Assembly: GCF_006716425.1 (NCBI RefSeq)
Contig: NZ_VFOZ01000001.1
Coordinates: forward strand, 4,898,001-4,962,000
Source: Actinoallomurus bryophytorum
GTDB taxonomy: Bacteria; Actinomycetota; Actinomycetes; Streptosporangiales; Streptosporangiaceae
Reading direction: 5' to 3'
DNA: 64,000 bases
Shown: piece by piece, positions 52,350 to 63,140 of the stretch
Numbering within the stretch: the first letter of the stretch is position 1
Layout of the letters: each line of letters opens with the position of its first letter
Made by a program: the position numbers and the translations under genes
The notes under the pieces: model-generated
Databases searched by the model: none
Seen by the model: the letters and a program-made list of their open reading frames with translations, nothing else
What the model was told of the DNA's origin: nothing

Positions 52350-53830
52350 TCAGGCGGTGTCGTCCAAGAGAGCGGCCGGCAGGACCATGCGGAAGACCGC
52401 GCCCTCACCCGGCGCCGTCCTCAGCTCGACCCGCCCGTCGTGCGCGGCCACCACCGAGGCCACGATGGCCAGACCCAGCCCGGCCCCGCCCTCGCCGGTC
52501 CTGGTCCGGGAGGCGTCGGCCCGGTAGAACCGCTCGAACACCATCGACGCCTGCTCGCCGGTCAGCCCCGGACCGTCGTCCTCCACGGTCAGGACCGCCT
52601 CGGTCCCCTCGGTGCCGACCGTGATGCGCACCGGAGTGCCGGGCGGAGTGTGGGTGACGGCGTTGCCCACCAGGTTGGTCACGGCCTGGCGCAGCCGGGA
52701 CTCGTCTCCCAGCACGGGCGCGGTCGTGGACGGGCCGCCGTCCAGGCCGGTCAGGCGCACGGGGCGGCCCGGATCCAAGGCGCGTACGTCGTGGAGCGCG
52801 TCGGCGGCCAGGGTCCGCATGTCCATCGGCGCCGGGTGCAGGGGCAGGTCGCCGCTGCCGTGGTGGCCGTCCAGCCGCGCCAGGAGCAGCAGGTCCTCCA
52901 CCAGCCGGGCCAGCCGGGTGGCCTCACTCTCGATCCGGAGCATGGTGCGGTCGACGTCGGAGCGTTCCGGCAGGCCGCCCATGCGGTAGAGCTCGGCGAA
53001 GCCCTTGATGCCGGACAGCGGGGTACGCAGCTCGTGGCTGGCGTCGGCGACGAAACGGCGCATCCTCGCCTCCGAGCCGGCGCGTGCGTCGAAGGCGGTT
53101 TCGAGCTGCGTCAGCATCCCGTTCAGCGCCGCCGACAGCCGGCCGACCTCGGTGCCGGGCGCGGCGAGGTCGGGGATCCGGTGCGACAGGTCCCCGCCGG
53201 CGATGGCGGCCGCCGTCGCCTCGATCCGGTGCAGCGGACGCAGCCCCGCGCGTACCGCGAACCAGCCCGCGGTCCCGAGCAGCACCAGCACGCCGACGCC
53301 GATGAGCGCGCAGTCGGCCCGCAGCCGCCCGATCGTGGCGTCGACGCCGTGCAGCGAGGCCGCCACGACCACACTGCCGCCCGAGGCATGCCGCAGGGCG
53401 ACCACGCGCCACCGGTCGCCGCCACCACGGCCCGCCACCTCGAACGGGCGGCCGTCGCGTGCCGCCACCGCCGCCGGGTCCAGCCGGGGGAGCCGCGGCC
53501 GTCCGGACTCGGTCGTGCGCAGAACGGCGTCGATCGTGCCGTCCTGGGTGAGGTGGGCGACGTAGAGGTCGGTGAGCAGGTCGCTGCGCCCGGTCAGGCC
53601 GCGCGAGAGAGTGCGATCCGGCGGCACCACCTGGGGAGGCAGGCGGGAGAACGCCGTCGCGAGCGGCCGCACCTGCTCGTCCACTCGCTTCTCCAGATGG
53701 CCGCGGAGCGCGCCGATGACGAGGAGGTTGCTCACCACGAGCCCCGCGACCAGCAGGACCATGGCGATCGCGAGGAGCCGGGCGCGCAGCGAGATCCGGG
53801 TCAGCCGCCGCGCCGTCCGTGCGACGGCCG

Positions 53831-53834
<4 letters not shown>
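52350..53834 (-). CDS. Sensor histidine kinase with HAMP domain
   Basis: A 494-residue EnvZ/BaeS-type kinase. Two transmembrane segments (ARLLAIAMVLLVAGLVVSNL; LIGVGVLVLLGTAGWFAV) flank a ~135-residue extracytoplasmic sensor. HAMP, then the phosphoacceptor VADASHELRTPLSGI, then the ATPase motifs NLVGNAVTHT, DDGPGL and GAGLGLAIV. ATG 53834 overlaps the regulator stop (ATGA), so both are coupled. It presumably controls the upstream permease/streptophobe genes in the same operon. Confidence 0.92.
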
Positions 53835-54553
<719 letters not shown>

Positions 54554-55723
54554 GCCGTCCTCACCCGGTCCGTCGTCGCCTGCCGGCCGAGGTCCAGCAG
54601 GAGGCATCCCGTGGTCCCGGCGACCGCGCCGGCGGCCGATCCGAGTGCCAGGGCCACCAGGATGTCACCGTCGCAGCGCAGGCCGAGGACGGTGACGGCG
54701 AAGCCGAAGACCGAGACGCCGAGGTGGGCCGACGCTCCGGCCGCCGCGGTCATGCCGGCGCTCAGCACCCCCAGGGGCAGGCCGAGCCGGGCCGCCCGCA
54801 CCCGCCGCCACGCCACGCCGGGCGGGACGGGAGTACGCGCGGCGGTGAGCACGCCGATGACAGCCAGGGTCGTCACCGCGAACGCGATCGGCGGCAGCCA
54901 TGCCTGGCCGTGCGCGATGCCCGTCATGGCGACCGGACCTCCGGGCGTCGAGCGCGCCGCGGACCACGGGACCCCGATGCCCATGCCGAACGCCGCGAAG
55001 GCCGCGTTGGGAGCCACGAGCACGACCGCGCCGGCCGCCTTCGGCCCGTGCACGAGCGCGACGAGCAGGCCCGCGGCCTCCACGGCCAGTGCCGCGCAGA
55101 GGATCACCGTCGCCGAGACCGAGACGGCCGGCCTCATCCAGGACAGGGCCGCGGGCAGGCGAAGGGCCCGCGCGTCCGGCCGGCACTGGAGGAGGGCCAC
55201 CAGGGCGAGCACCACGAGCACCCAGACCAGCCCGCCCAGCAGGGTCCGTCCCAGGTCGGGGTGGTAGTCCAGCGTGAGCCCGCCGGCCGGCGCGCGGTCG
55301 TCGGTCGCGCATCCCGACAGGCCGTACGGGCCGTGCACGCAGGGTCGGCCGAGCGCGAGCCGGCCGTGCCCGGCGGACGCCGACAGAGTGAGAACGGCGG
55401 GGAACGCCACCGCCGCGGTGCCCAGCCGGACCACCAGCGCGCGCGGGGACGCCGCCGGGCGCCGGAGCGCGACGACCAGCACGAGGACCCCGGCGAGCGA
55501 CACACCGAGCGGCATGACGTCGAGCCCGCCGTGCAGGCTCGCCCCCAGCCGCTGTGCCTGCGGCAGCTCGCCGGTCACGTCGATGCCGCCGCCGCCCGCC
55601 ATCGTCACCGTCGCCACGGCGAGCCGGGCCACGCCGTCGGCGCCGAGCAGCAGCAGTCCGGACATCGCGACCACGCCCATGGCGGCGTACGCGGCGGCGA
55701 CCGCGGACATCGCCCTGACGACC

Positions 55724-56548
55724 TCACGCATCGCGGGTCCCGAAGACGACGAGCGCGGCGCCGAGGACGACGCCCACGGCCGCGCACAGCAGCCCGAACC
55801 CCGCCCACGGCCCGAGCGCGTGCGCGCCGTGCCCGGCGGCCATGATCTGCTGGCCCGCCATGGTGGGCCAGAACCGTCCCACGACGCGGGACCAGGACTC
55901 GGGCAGCGCCGTCGCGAATATCGGCACGAGCAGCGTGACCGCGACCATGGTCGCGACCGCGCCCGCCGTGGCCCTCACGAGCGTTCCGACGGCCACGCCG
56001 AGCAGCCCGACGACGGCCAGGTAGAGGCCGGCGCCGATGACCGCCCGCAGGACGTGCGGCTCGCCCAGGCCGGCGTGGGGAACGCCCTGAGCGGCCAGCA
56101 CGGCCTGCCCGGTGAAGAACATGCCGAACCCGATCACCTCGCTCACGGCGAGCGCGACGACGGCGAGGACCATCGCCTTGGCGCCGAGCAGCCGGGCACG
56201 CCGGGGCACCGCCGTGAGGCTGGTACTGATCATGCCGGTCGCGTACTCGGAGGTGATGACGAGAATGCCCAGCACGGCGATGGCCTGCTGCGCCATGACG
56301 TGCCCGCTGAGGCTGGTCGCCGTGGGGTCGAAGCTCGCCTGGTCGGCCGGTGCGAGCGTCGTGTACTTCCGCCCGCCCGCGTAGCTCAGGAGCGCCCCGA
56401 ACCCCACTCCCAGGGCCGCCGCCACGAGGACGGTCCAGGCCGTCGACGGCAGCGTGCGGAGCTTGGTCCACTCCGAGCGGACGGCGCCCGCGAATCTGGC
56501 CGCGGGCGGCCTGGTGAGCCGGCTCGGCCGGTCGATCGTGGTCGGCAT
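55724..56548 (-). CDS. ABC-2-type permease
   Basis: A 274-residue integral membrane protein with six hydrophobic segments. It starts with the RSEWTKLRTLPSTAWTVLVAAA motif common to actinobacterial ABC-2 permeases and contains ITSEYATGMISTSLTAVPRR. ATG 56548 is preceded by GGAGGG ten bases upstream. No ATP-binding subunit is encoded next to it in this operon; the adjacent genes are streptophobe, RR and HK. The ATPase may be elsewhere or shared with another system. Confidence 0.85.
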   Translation of the reverse strand: MPTTIDRPSRLTRPPAARFAGAVRSEWTKLRTLPSTAWTVLVAAALGVGFGALLSYAGGRKYTTLAPADQASFDPTATSLSGHVMAQQAIAVLGILVITSEYATGMISTSLTAVPRRARLLGAKAMVLAVVALAVSEVIGFGMFFTGQAVLAAQGVPHAGLGEPHVLRAVIGAGLYLAVVGLLGVAVGTLVRATAGAVATMVAVTLLVPIFATALPESWSRVVGRFWPTMAGQQIMAAGHGAHALGPWAGFGLLCAAVGVVLGAALVVFGTRDA

Positions 56549-56723
56549 GGCGGTGGGTCCCTCCGGTCGGTGGAGGTCCTCAGACTGTTGCCGCAGGTTG
56601 ACCGCGCTCTGGGAAGACCTGGGCGATTCCTGGGAGCCCGGCGGCACGCGAACGCCGCCCACCAGGCTCGAAGGGAAGAGGCCGAGGGGAACGCCCGGCG
56701 GATTCACAGGGAATTGTCAGGGG

Positions 56724-59700
56724 TCACCCGGCGCATGCCGGACCGACGTGGATGTGCCGGTACGAGGCGCACGACCGCGCGCCGAACGTGATGGCCGCGA
56801 GATGGTTCGGGTCGCGGCCGAGCACCGTCGCGATCCCGGCCCGCGCCTCGTCCCGCCGCCCGCGCAGCTCCGCGGCCTGGGCTTCCAGGAAGGTGGCCGT
56901 CGTCTCGTGCCGCGCCTGGAGGTCGTCGGTGAACAGCAGCATCGTCGGCAGGGACGTGGCGAAGTAGTCGATACGGGCCGGGGTGGACCTCAGCTCCGCG
57001 ACATAGCTCTCCAGCCCGTCGACCAGGGCCTCGCCGTCCTTGCCCAGCCGGCGCCAGGCCAGAGCGGAGAAGTAGGTCATCTCGCTGTACGGCCGGGTGC
57101 TCATCTCCTGGAAGTCCCCGTCCGCGGTCGCCGCCGCGGTCCAGGCATCACGGGCCGCCTCGGGCCGGCCGGCCGCGGCGAGCGCGTCCCCGAGCATGAG
57201 GAGCAGGTCGGCGCAGTTCGCCAGCGGGTGGCGGGCCTCGCCCAGGGTCTCGGGCGGCTCCAGCGCGGCGCGCGCGTGGGTCTCGGCCCCATCGGCGTCG
57301 CCTGCCGTCAGCGCGGCGCGGGCCAGCGACAGCCGGGTCTGCTCCCAGGCGTACAGGACCTGTCCCTCGCCGCCCTCCCAGGGCTGGAAACGCCGGCCGG
57401 TCAGCACGTCGAGGGCACGGCCGGCCTGGCCGGTGGCCACGAGCAGGAGGACGTACTCGATGGTCAGGTCGTCGCGGGCCGCCACGGTGTCGCGGCGGTC
57501 CTCCAGCCGGGTCAGGCGTTCCCGCGGCGGAGTGCCGGTGCGCTTGGCCAGCTGGTCCGACTCGTACCAGAGCTTCGCATCGCCCGGCGCGAGGGCGAGA
57601 GCGCGGTCGTAGCAGGCCATGGCCGCGGGCGTGTCGCCGTGGACGTTGAAGGCGGCGACCCCGAGGTTGCGCCAGGCCACGACGTCGGACGGGTCGTGCT
57701 CGACGGCCCGCCGCCAGCAGGCGATGGCGTCGTCGTGGCGATGATGGTGGTGGAGCCAGTCGCCCAGCAGCGAGGCCGCGCGCGCGTCGGCCGGGTCGCG
57801 GTCGAGCGCGCGGGACAGCACGAGCGCGTCCTCGGGGCGGTTCGGGAAGCAGTATTCGAGCGTGCGTACGGCGGCCACCGCGGCGCGGGCACCGTCCTCG
57901 TCGCCCCGTCCGGCAAGCAGGTCGGCGCGGTGGTAGGCGAGCAGCGGCCCGGCCCCCGACCGCGGGTGCGGCCAGGCGCCCGTGACCTCGGACTCCTCGG
58001 CGAGGCGCTCCTCCGCTCGGTCCAGGACCCGCAGCGCATCGGCAGTGAACCCGGCGGCGGCGTACTCCAGGGCGATGTCGAGACAGGTCTGGGCGTCGCA
58101 GTCCAGCGGCAGGCCGGCCAGGTCGCGGGCCCACCAGTCGAGCGGGTCGAGCCGGCGTACCGCGGCCAGCCCGGCGTCCGCCTCCGTCGCACGCTCGAGC
58201 CGGCGCAGCACCAGGACCCGCAGGTCATGCGCCTGGAGCAGGCCCGCCTCGGCGGACAGCGCCGCGTCGAGATGGTCCAGGGCGGCGTCCCACCGCGCCT
58301 CCCGGCAGTCCAGCCGGGCCAGCGCCCAGTGCGCCGGGGCCCGCCAGGCGGAGTTCCAGGACGCCTTGGCCAGCGCGTCGTACGCCTCCGCGTGCCGGTC
58401 CAGCCGGATGAGGGCCAGCCCCAGGCGGTAGTACGCCTCGCCGTCGTAGGGGTTCGGGTTGCGCAGGGTCTGGCGGTCGACGGCCCGCCGCAGCAGGAGT
58501 TCCGCCTGGTCGTAGGCCCCGTCGCGGTGGCGGCGGGCGGCGAGCGCGATCGCGCAGCGGAAGTCGTGCGGGTCGCGGCGCAGCGCCTCCTCCCAGTACG
58601 GCTCCGGGGACCGCGTCGCGTGGCGGTACTGCTCCAGGTGCAGGCCGGTGACGTACAGTTCGTCGGCCGAGGCGATCTCGCCGGGCGCCGGCGGCTCGGT
58701 GGCGGGCTCGGGCGGTGTGACCCCGGCGGGGGCGGTACGGGGGCGCCACGCGATCAGAGTCGTGCCCTCGTGCTCGACCGTCAGCTCCAGGTCCGTGGCG
58801 TCGTACGCGCCGGTCAACGGGACGTCCGCCACGAGAGGTGAGCCGGGCGCCAGGTCCGTCGTCGTCTCCCACAGGAGGTCACCGCCGGTGCCTCGCAGCC
58901 GCAGCACGCAGCCGGGGCGTATGGCGGTGACCGCCGCGCCGACGCGTACGGAGCCGGAGCCGAGCGTCAGGCTGACCGCGGCGTGCAGGTTGGCCTGGTG
59001 TGCCGGGCCGATCCGCTGGATCGGGTACCAGTACTGGCTGAAGGTCCTCGTCTCGCCCGGGGCGAGGAAGGAGAAGTCCGGCTGGTTGTCGGTGAAGACC
59101 CCGGCCATCAGCTCGACGTACGGGCCGTCGCCGTCGGTGAGGTTGCGATCCCACGCCCAGCCGAACGGCGCGTTTCCCCAGGTCCACTGCTTCTTGCCCG
59201 GCGCGATGCGATGGTCGGCCCAGTGCACGAAGCCCGCCTGCGCGCCGTGGTCGTACCCGCCGAAGAAGTCGTCCTCACTGCCCAGGCACATGTACGAGGT
59301 CGGGACCGGGATGTTGCGGTACCAGTCCAGCCGGTCGCCGTCGCCGCCGTCCACGGCCCGCGCCGGATAGTCGATCCCGTAGTAACGCCCTTCGGCGCGC
59401 GGGAAGGTGGTCATCGCCCGTTTGGCGTGGTCGGCCACGAAACGCACGTCCGTGGGGAAGAACGACTGGTAGTCATCGTTCGCGTGCGCCGCGACGTTGG
59501 CCCACCACAGGAACGTCCGCACGTCCTCGGTCCGGTTGTACAGCCGCACCCGCAGCTCCACGACGGCGCTGCCGGGCCGCAGCCGTACGCCGTGCATGCC
59601 CTTCATCCGGGAAAGCGGGTCGTGGTCGGAGCACCACACGGTCACGGCGCCGTCCGGCTCGTGCTCGATCTCGACGTCGACGGGAAGGAACGTGCCCGGC

Positions 59701-60125
59701 CGGTGGTGCTGGGGCCAGTTGAACTCCACCCCGCCGGAGATCCACGGCCCGGCCAGCCCGACCAGCGCCGGCTTGATCACGTTGTTGCGGTAGAAGAAGT
59801 CATAGCCGGCGGTCTTGTCGTACCCGACGTGGATGCGGCCGCCGAGGGCGGGCAGGATCATCAGCCGCAGCCAGGCGTTCTCCAGGTGCACCGCGTCCCA
59901 GCGCATCGGCGCCTTGGTCTCGGAGATCCGCTCGTAGAACGGCAGCGGATAGACCCGGCCGGACGAGCCCTGGTACACCCTGGCCTCCAGGAACGCCGGG
60001 TAGGCGTCCGGGGCGGCCGGCTCGTACGTGTCGATCAGCACGTCCTCGCGCCAGACCGCCACCGACTCGCCGCGCTGCTCCTCGGGTACGGGCGGCAGGT
60101 CGAACCTGCTGTGGTCGGTCGGCAT
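56724..60125 (-). CDS. DUF5107/TPR protein with mutarotase-like sandwich
   Basis: An 1133-residue protein. The N-terminal ~450 residues match DUF5107: a beta-sandwich with LENAWLRLMILPALGGRIHVGYDK, SGGVEFNWPQHHRPGTF and WWANVAAHANDDYQSFFPTD, resembling galactose-mutarotase-like carbohydrate-binding enzymes. From ~470 onward are TPR-type repeats (EAYYRLGLALIRLDRHAEAYDAL and CWRRAVEHDPSDVVAWRNLG). No signal peptide is visible, so it probably acts in the cytosol on sugar. It is divergent from an AraC regulator, a usual arrangement for sugar-catabolic genes. Confidence 0.82.
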   Translation of the reverse strand: MPTDHSRFDLPPVPEEQRGESVAVWREDVLIDTYEPAAPDAYPAFLEARVYQGSSGRVYPLPFYERISETKAPMRWDAVHLENAWLRLMILPALGGRIHVGYDKTAGYDFFYRNNVIKPALVGLAGPWISGGVEFNWPQHHRPGTFLPVDVEIEHEPDGAVTVWCSDHDPLSRMKGMHGVRLRPGSAVVELRVRLYNRTEDVRTFLWWANVAAHANDDYQSFFPTDVRFVADHAKRAMTTFPRAEGRYYGIDYPARAVDGGDGDRLDWYRNIPVPTSYMCLGSEDDFFGGYDHGAQAGFVHWADHRIAPGKKQWTWGNAPFGWAWDRNLTDGDGPYVELMAGVFTDNQPDFSFLAPGETRTFSQYWYPIQRIGPAHQANLHAAVSLTLGSGSVRVGAAVTAIRPGCVLRLRGTGGDLLWETTTDLAPGSPLVADVPLTGAYDATDLELTVEHEGTTLIAWRPRTAPAGVTPPEPATEPPAPGEIASADELYVTGLHLEQYRHATRSPEPYWEEALRRDPHDFRCAIALAARRHRDGAYDQAELLLRRAVDRQTLRNPNPYDGEAYYRLGLALIRLDRHAEAYDALAKASWNSAWRAPAHWALARLDCREARWDAALDHLDAALSAEAGLLQAHDLRVLVLRRLERATEADAGLAAVRRLDPLDWWARDLAGLPLDCDAQTCLDIALEYAAAGFTADALRVLDRAEERLAEESEVTGAWPHPRSGAGPLLAYHRADLLAGRGDEDGARAAVAAVRTLEYCFPNRPEDALVLSRALDRDPADARAASLLGDWLHHHHRHDDAIACWRRAVEHDPSDVVAWRNLGVAAFNVHGDTPAAMACYDRALALAPGDAKLWYESDQLAKRTGTPPRERLTRLEDRRDTVAARDDLTIEYVLLLVATGQAGRALDVLTGRRFQPWEGGEGQVLYAWEQTRLSLARAALTAGDADGAETHARAALEPPETLGEARHPLANCADLLLMLGDALAAAGRPEAARDAWTAAATADGDFQEMSTRPYSEMTYFSALAWRRLGKDGEALVDGLESYVAELRSTPARIDYFATSLPTMLLFTDDLQARHETTATFLEAQAAELRGRRDEARAGIATVLGRDPNHLAAITFGARSCASYRHIHVGPACAG

Positions 60126-60217
60126 GGCCTGAGCCTACGAAGGTGCCCGGACACGCCGGAATGTGCGAAGGAACGGTTTCCCTGGACGAAACGACGATCG
60201 GCCGCGAACATGACGCC

Positions 60218-61087
60218 ATGCCACGGATCGAGGGTTTCGCCGGCGAGCGGATCAACGTGCTCGCGCGTCCGCTGATGCGTGAGGCGCTCGGGCTTCCGGT
60301 CACCTCGCGTCTCCTGGTCACCGACTGCGGCTACTTTCCCGCAGCAGCTGACCACCTGCGGAGCCGTACGGAGGGCAGCCCGCAGGCCATCGTGATCGTC
60401 TGCGCCGACGGCGCGGGATGGTGCCGGCTGCCCTCGGGGCGGTACGACGTGGAGACCGGTCAGGCTCTGGTCATCCCGGCCGGCGTGCCCCATTCGTACG
60501 GCGCCGCCGGCGACCTGCCCTGGACGATCTGGTGGCTGCATCTCGGCGGCGCCGACGTGGCGGAGCTGGTCGGCGCGGTGCTGGCCGGTACGGAAAGGCC
60601 GGTGGTACGCGTCGGGGACCTGTACCAGGCGGTCTCCCTGGTCGAGGACGCCCTCGGCCGCATGGAGCGCGACGACTCGGTCCGCAGCCGCCAGGCGGCG
60701 GCCGGCTCGGCGTGGCATCTGCTCGCCCTGCTGGCCGCCGACCGGACGGGCGCACCCGCGAGCAGGAGTGACGCGATCCAGCAGGCCCAGCAGTATCTCC
60801 GTGAGCACCTGGCCACGCGGATCAGCGTCGCCGAGCTCGCGGCCCTCGCGCAGTTGAGCCCGTCACACTTCGCGGCGCTGTTCCGCCGTGCGACCGGAAC
60901 CGGGGTCCTGCAGTACCAGACCCGCCTGCGGATGTCGCGCGCCCGCGAGCTGCTCGACACCACCGACCAGCCCATCGCGGAGATCGCCCGCGCGCTCGGC
61001 TACGCCGACCCGTTCTACTTCTCCCGGCAGTTCCGCTCGGTCCACGGCGTGAGCCCGAGCGACTACCGCGTACAGCACAAGGGCTGA
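60218..61087 (+). CDS. AraC-family regulator with cupin sensor domain
   Basis: A 289-residue regulator. The N-terminal cupin-like ligand domain contains YDVETGQALVIPAGVPHSYG (~78-97). The C-terminal double helix-turn-helix has SVAELAALAQLSPSHFAALF and IAEIARALGYADPFYFSRQF. ATG 60218 starts the conserved part; upstream ATG/GTG starts exist but no Shine-Dalgarno is convincing. A GGAA-CGGT-TTCC element lies ~45 bases upstream. It probably controls the divergent DUF5107 gene in response to a sugar. Confidence 0.88.
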   Translation: MPRIEGFAGERINVLARPLMREALGLPVTSRLLVTDCGYFPAAADHLRSRTEGSPQAIVIVCADGAGWCRLPSGRYDVETGQALVIPAGVPHSYGAAGDLPWTIWWLHLGGADVAELVGAVLAGTERPVVRVGDLYQAVSLVEDALGRMERDDSVRSRQAAAGSAWHLLALLAADRTGAPASRSDAIQQAQQYLREHLATRISVAELAALAQLSPSHFAALFRRATGTGVLQYQTRLRMSRARELLDTTDQPIAEIARALGYADPFYFSRQFRSVHGVSPSDYRVQHKG

Positions 61088-61108
61088 CCCCAGGGCGGGT
61101 GTCTCGTG

Positions 61109-61747
61109 TCACGATCGGAGGTGGTGCAGGACCGCCAGCACCCGGCGATTGTCGCCCTGCGAGGGCGGGAGGCCGAGTTTGGCGAAGATGCCGGCCACGT
61201 GCTTTTCCACCGACCCGGTGGAGATGAACAGGCTCGCGGCGATGCCGGCGTTGGACCGGCCCTCGGCCATCAGGGCGAGCACCTCACGCTCGCGGAGTGT
61301 CAGTGTGTCCAGGCCGGGCCGGCCGGCGCGGAGGAGCTGGCCGACGACCTCGGGATCGAGCGCGGTGCCGCCTTCGGCGACCCGGGTCAGCGCGTCGGTG
61401 AAGTCGGCCACGTCGGCGACCCGGTCCTTCAGCAGGTAGCCCACCTTCGCGGCACCGCCCTCGAGCAGCCGGGCGGCGTACCTGGGCTCGATGTACTGGG
61501 AGAAGACCAGCACCCCGGTCGCCGGATGGTCGCGACGGATGGCGATGGCGGCGCGCAGCCCTTCGTCGGTGTGGGTGGGCGGCATCCGGATGTCCACCAC
61601 CGCGACGTCGGGACCGTGCTCGGCCACGGCGGTGAGCAGCGCCTCGCCGTCGGCCACGGCGGCGCATACCTCGTGGCCACGGTCGGCGAGCAGCCGGATG
61701 AGGCCCTCCCGCATCATCGCGGCGTCTTCGGCGATCACGACACGCAT
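61109..61747 (-). CDS. NarL/LuxR-family response regulator
   Basis: A 212-residue regulator. The receiver has VVIAEDAAMMREGL, the phosphoacceptor Asp in VAVVDIRMPPTHTDEG and the Lys in GYLLKDRVAD. The LuxR helix-turn-helix is LTLREREVLALMAEGRSN with SVEKHVAGIFAKLGL. It lies 13 bases downstream of its histidine kinase. Together with the permease upstream this is a typical ABC/two-component operon. Confidence 0.93.
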   Translation of the reverse strand: MRVVIAEDAAMMREGLIRLLADRGHEVCAAVADGEALLTAVAEHGPDVAVVDIRMPPTHTDEGLRAAIAIRRDHPATGVLVFSQYIEPRYAARLLEGGAAKVGYLLKDRVADVADFTDALTRVAEGGTALDPEVVGQLLRAGRPGLDTLTLREREVLALMAEGRSNAGIAASLFISTGSVEKHVAGIFAKLGLPPSQGDNRRVLAVLHHLRS

Positions 61748-61760
61748 GTTCCGGATGCTT

Positions 61761-63125
61761 TCACGCGTGCGGCGGCAGCCGGATGCTGACGCGGGTCGGC
61801 CCGCCGGGCGGGCTGGCGATGTCCATGTGGCCGTCGACGGTACCGACGCGATGAGTGAGTCCGGACAGGCCGGTGCCGCGAGCCGGGTCGGCCCCGCCGA
61901 TGCCGTCGTCGGCCACGGTGAGCAGCAGCCACCCGTTCGGTTCGGCCAGGTGGATCGTGATCGTTTTGGCGTGGCTGTGCTTGACGGCGTTCGCGAGCAG
62001 CTCGGCCGCGCAGAAGTAGGCGATCGTCTCGATCGCGGGTGTGGGCCGGTCGGGGACGTCGGTGGTCACCTCGACCGGGATGGCGCTGCCGAGGGCGAGG
62101 CCGGCCAGCGCATCGGGCAGACCGGTGTCGAGGATCGCCGGGTGGATGCCCCTGGCCAGGTCGCGCAGCTCGCCGAGCGCGTCTTTGGCGCCCTGGTGGG
62201 CGGCCTCGACCAGCTCGCGGATCTGGGCGAGCTCGGGGCCGTCGTCGCCGAGCTTCTCCTTGGCCAGGCCGAGGTTCATCGCGAGCGCGGCCAGCCGGGC
62301 CTGCGCGCCGTCGTGGAGGTCGCGTTCGAGCCGGCGCAGCAGCGCGGCGGAATCGTCCACCGCCTGGGCCCGGGTCTGTTCCAGGTCGCGGACCCGCTGC
62401 GTGAGCCTGCCGGGCCCGAGCAGGTTGCGGGTCAGCCACCGGTCCGCCAGCACGACCGCCCTGCTCACCCAGGGCGCGACCAGCAGCGACGCCGCGCCTG
62501 CGGCACAGACGAGAAGCGTCCCCGGGTAGGTGGTGATGTGGAACGGACGGGTCCGAAGCGGCGTCAGGAACGGGACCGGACTCAGGTGGACACCGGGCGG
62601 GTGGTTGCGGAACAGCCCCCACCACAACGGGTAGCTCAGGTTGGCCAACCCGGTGACCCAGTACTCGAGGGCGTACAGCCCCAGCACCGCGACCGGCACT
62701 CTCAGCAGCAGGTACGCCACGGCGCGCCAGCCGGCGCCGTCGCGGAGCCTGGGGTCCAGCCGGCCGAGGACGCCCCGGCCGGGACGGAACGACGGTGGCT
62801 CCTCGACCCGCTCGCCGAGCAGCCGGGCCGTCAGACGGCGATGGAACGAGCCGAGCCGCCGCGCGAGGCGGGTCGCCAGAACGAGCAGCACCACCGCACC
62901 GACGGCCACGCCGGCGAACGAGACGTTCTCCGGCTTGGCCGGGCCGGGCGCGAGGAACCCCATGATCATGAGGAACGCGAGGGCGCCGACCGGCACGGCG
63001 ATGCCGATCGGCGCCACGACGACGAGGTAGGACAGCTCGGCCCGGGCACGGCGTGTGAAGGGCGCCGTCACGAACGCGGTGAGCGTTCTCCCGGCACTCG
63101 GCGGGTCCGTGGCCACTGCGCTCAT
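61761..63125 (-). CDS. Membrane histidine kinase (HisKA_3 type)
   Basis: A 454-residue kinase. Four or more hydrophobic segments in residues 30-240 include an RSPW-type sensor-like region. The phosphoacceptor motif is RRLERDLHDGAQARLAALAM (His ~266), and the ATPase has ELLANAVKHSHA, DDGIGGAD and GTGLSGLTHRVG. ATG 63125 starts 15 bases after the permease stop. It is the cognate kinase of the LuxR-type regulator downstream. Confidence 0.92.
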   Translation of the reverse strand: MSAVATDPPSAGRTLTAFVTAPFTRRARAELSYLVVVAPIGIAVPVGALAFLMIMGFLAPGPAKPENVSFAGVAVGAVVLLVLATRLARRLGSFHRRLTARLLGERVEEPPSFRPGRGVLGRLDPRLRDGAGWRAVAYLLLRVPVAVLGLYALEYWVTGLANLSYPLWWGLFRNHPPGVHLSPVPFLTPLRTRPFHITTYPGTLLVCAAGAASLLVAPWVSRAVVLADRWLTRNLLGPGRLTQRVRDLEQTRAQAVDDSAALLRRLERDLHDGAQARLAALAMNLGLAKEKLGDDGPELAQIRELVEAAHQGAKDALGELRDLARGIHPAILDTGLPDALAGLALGSAIPVEVTTDVPDRPTPAIETIAYFCAAELLANAVKHSHAKTITIHLAEPNGWLLLTVADDGIGGADPARGTGLSGLTHRVGTVDGHMDIASPPGGPTRVSIRLPPHA

Positions 63126-63140
63126 CCGTCCATTGTCCGC

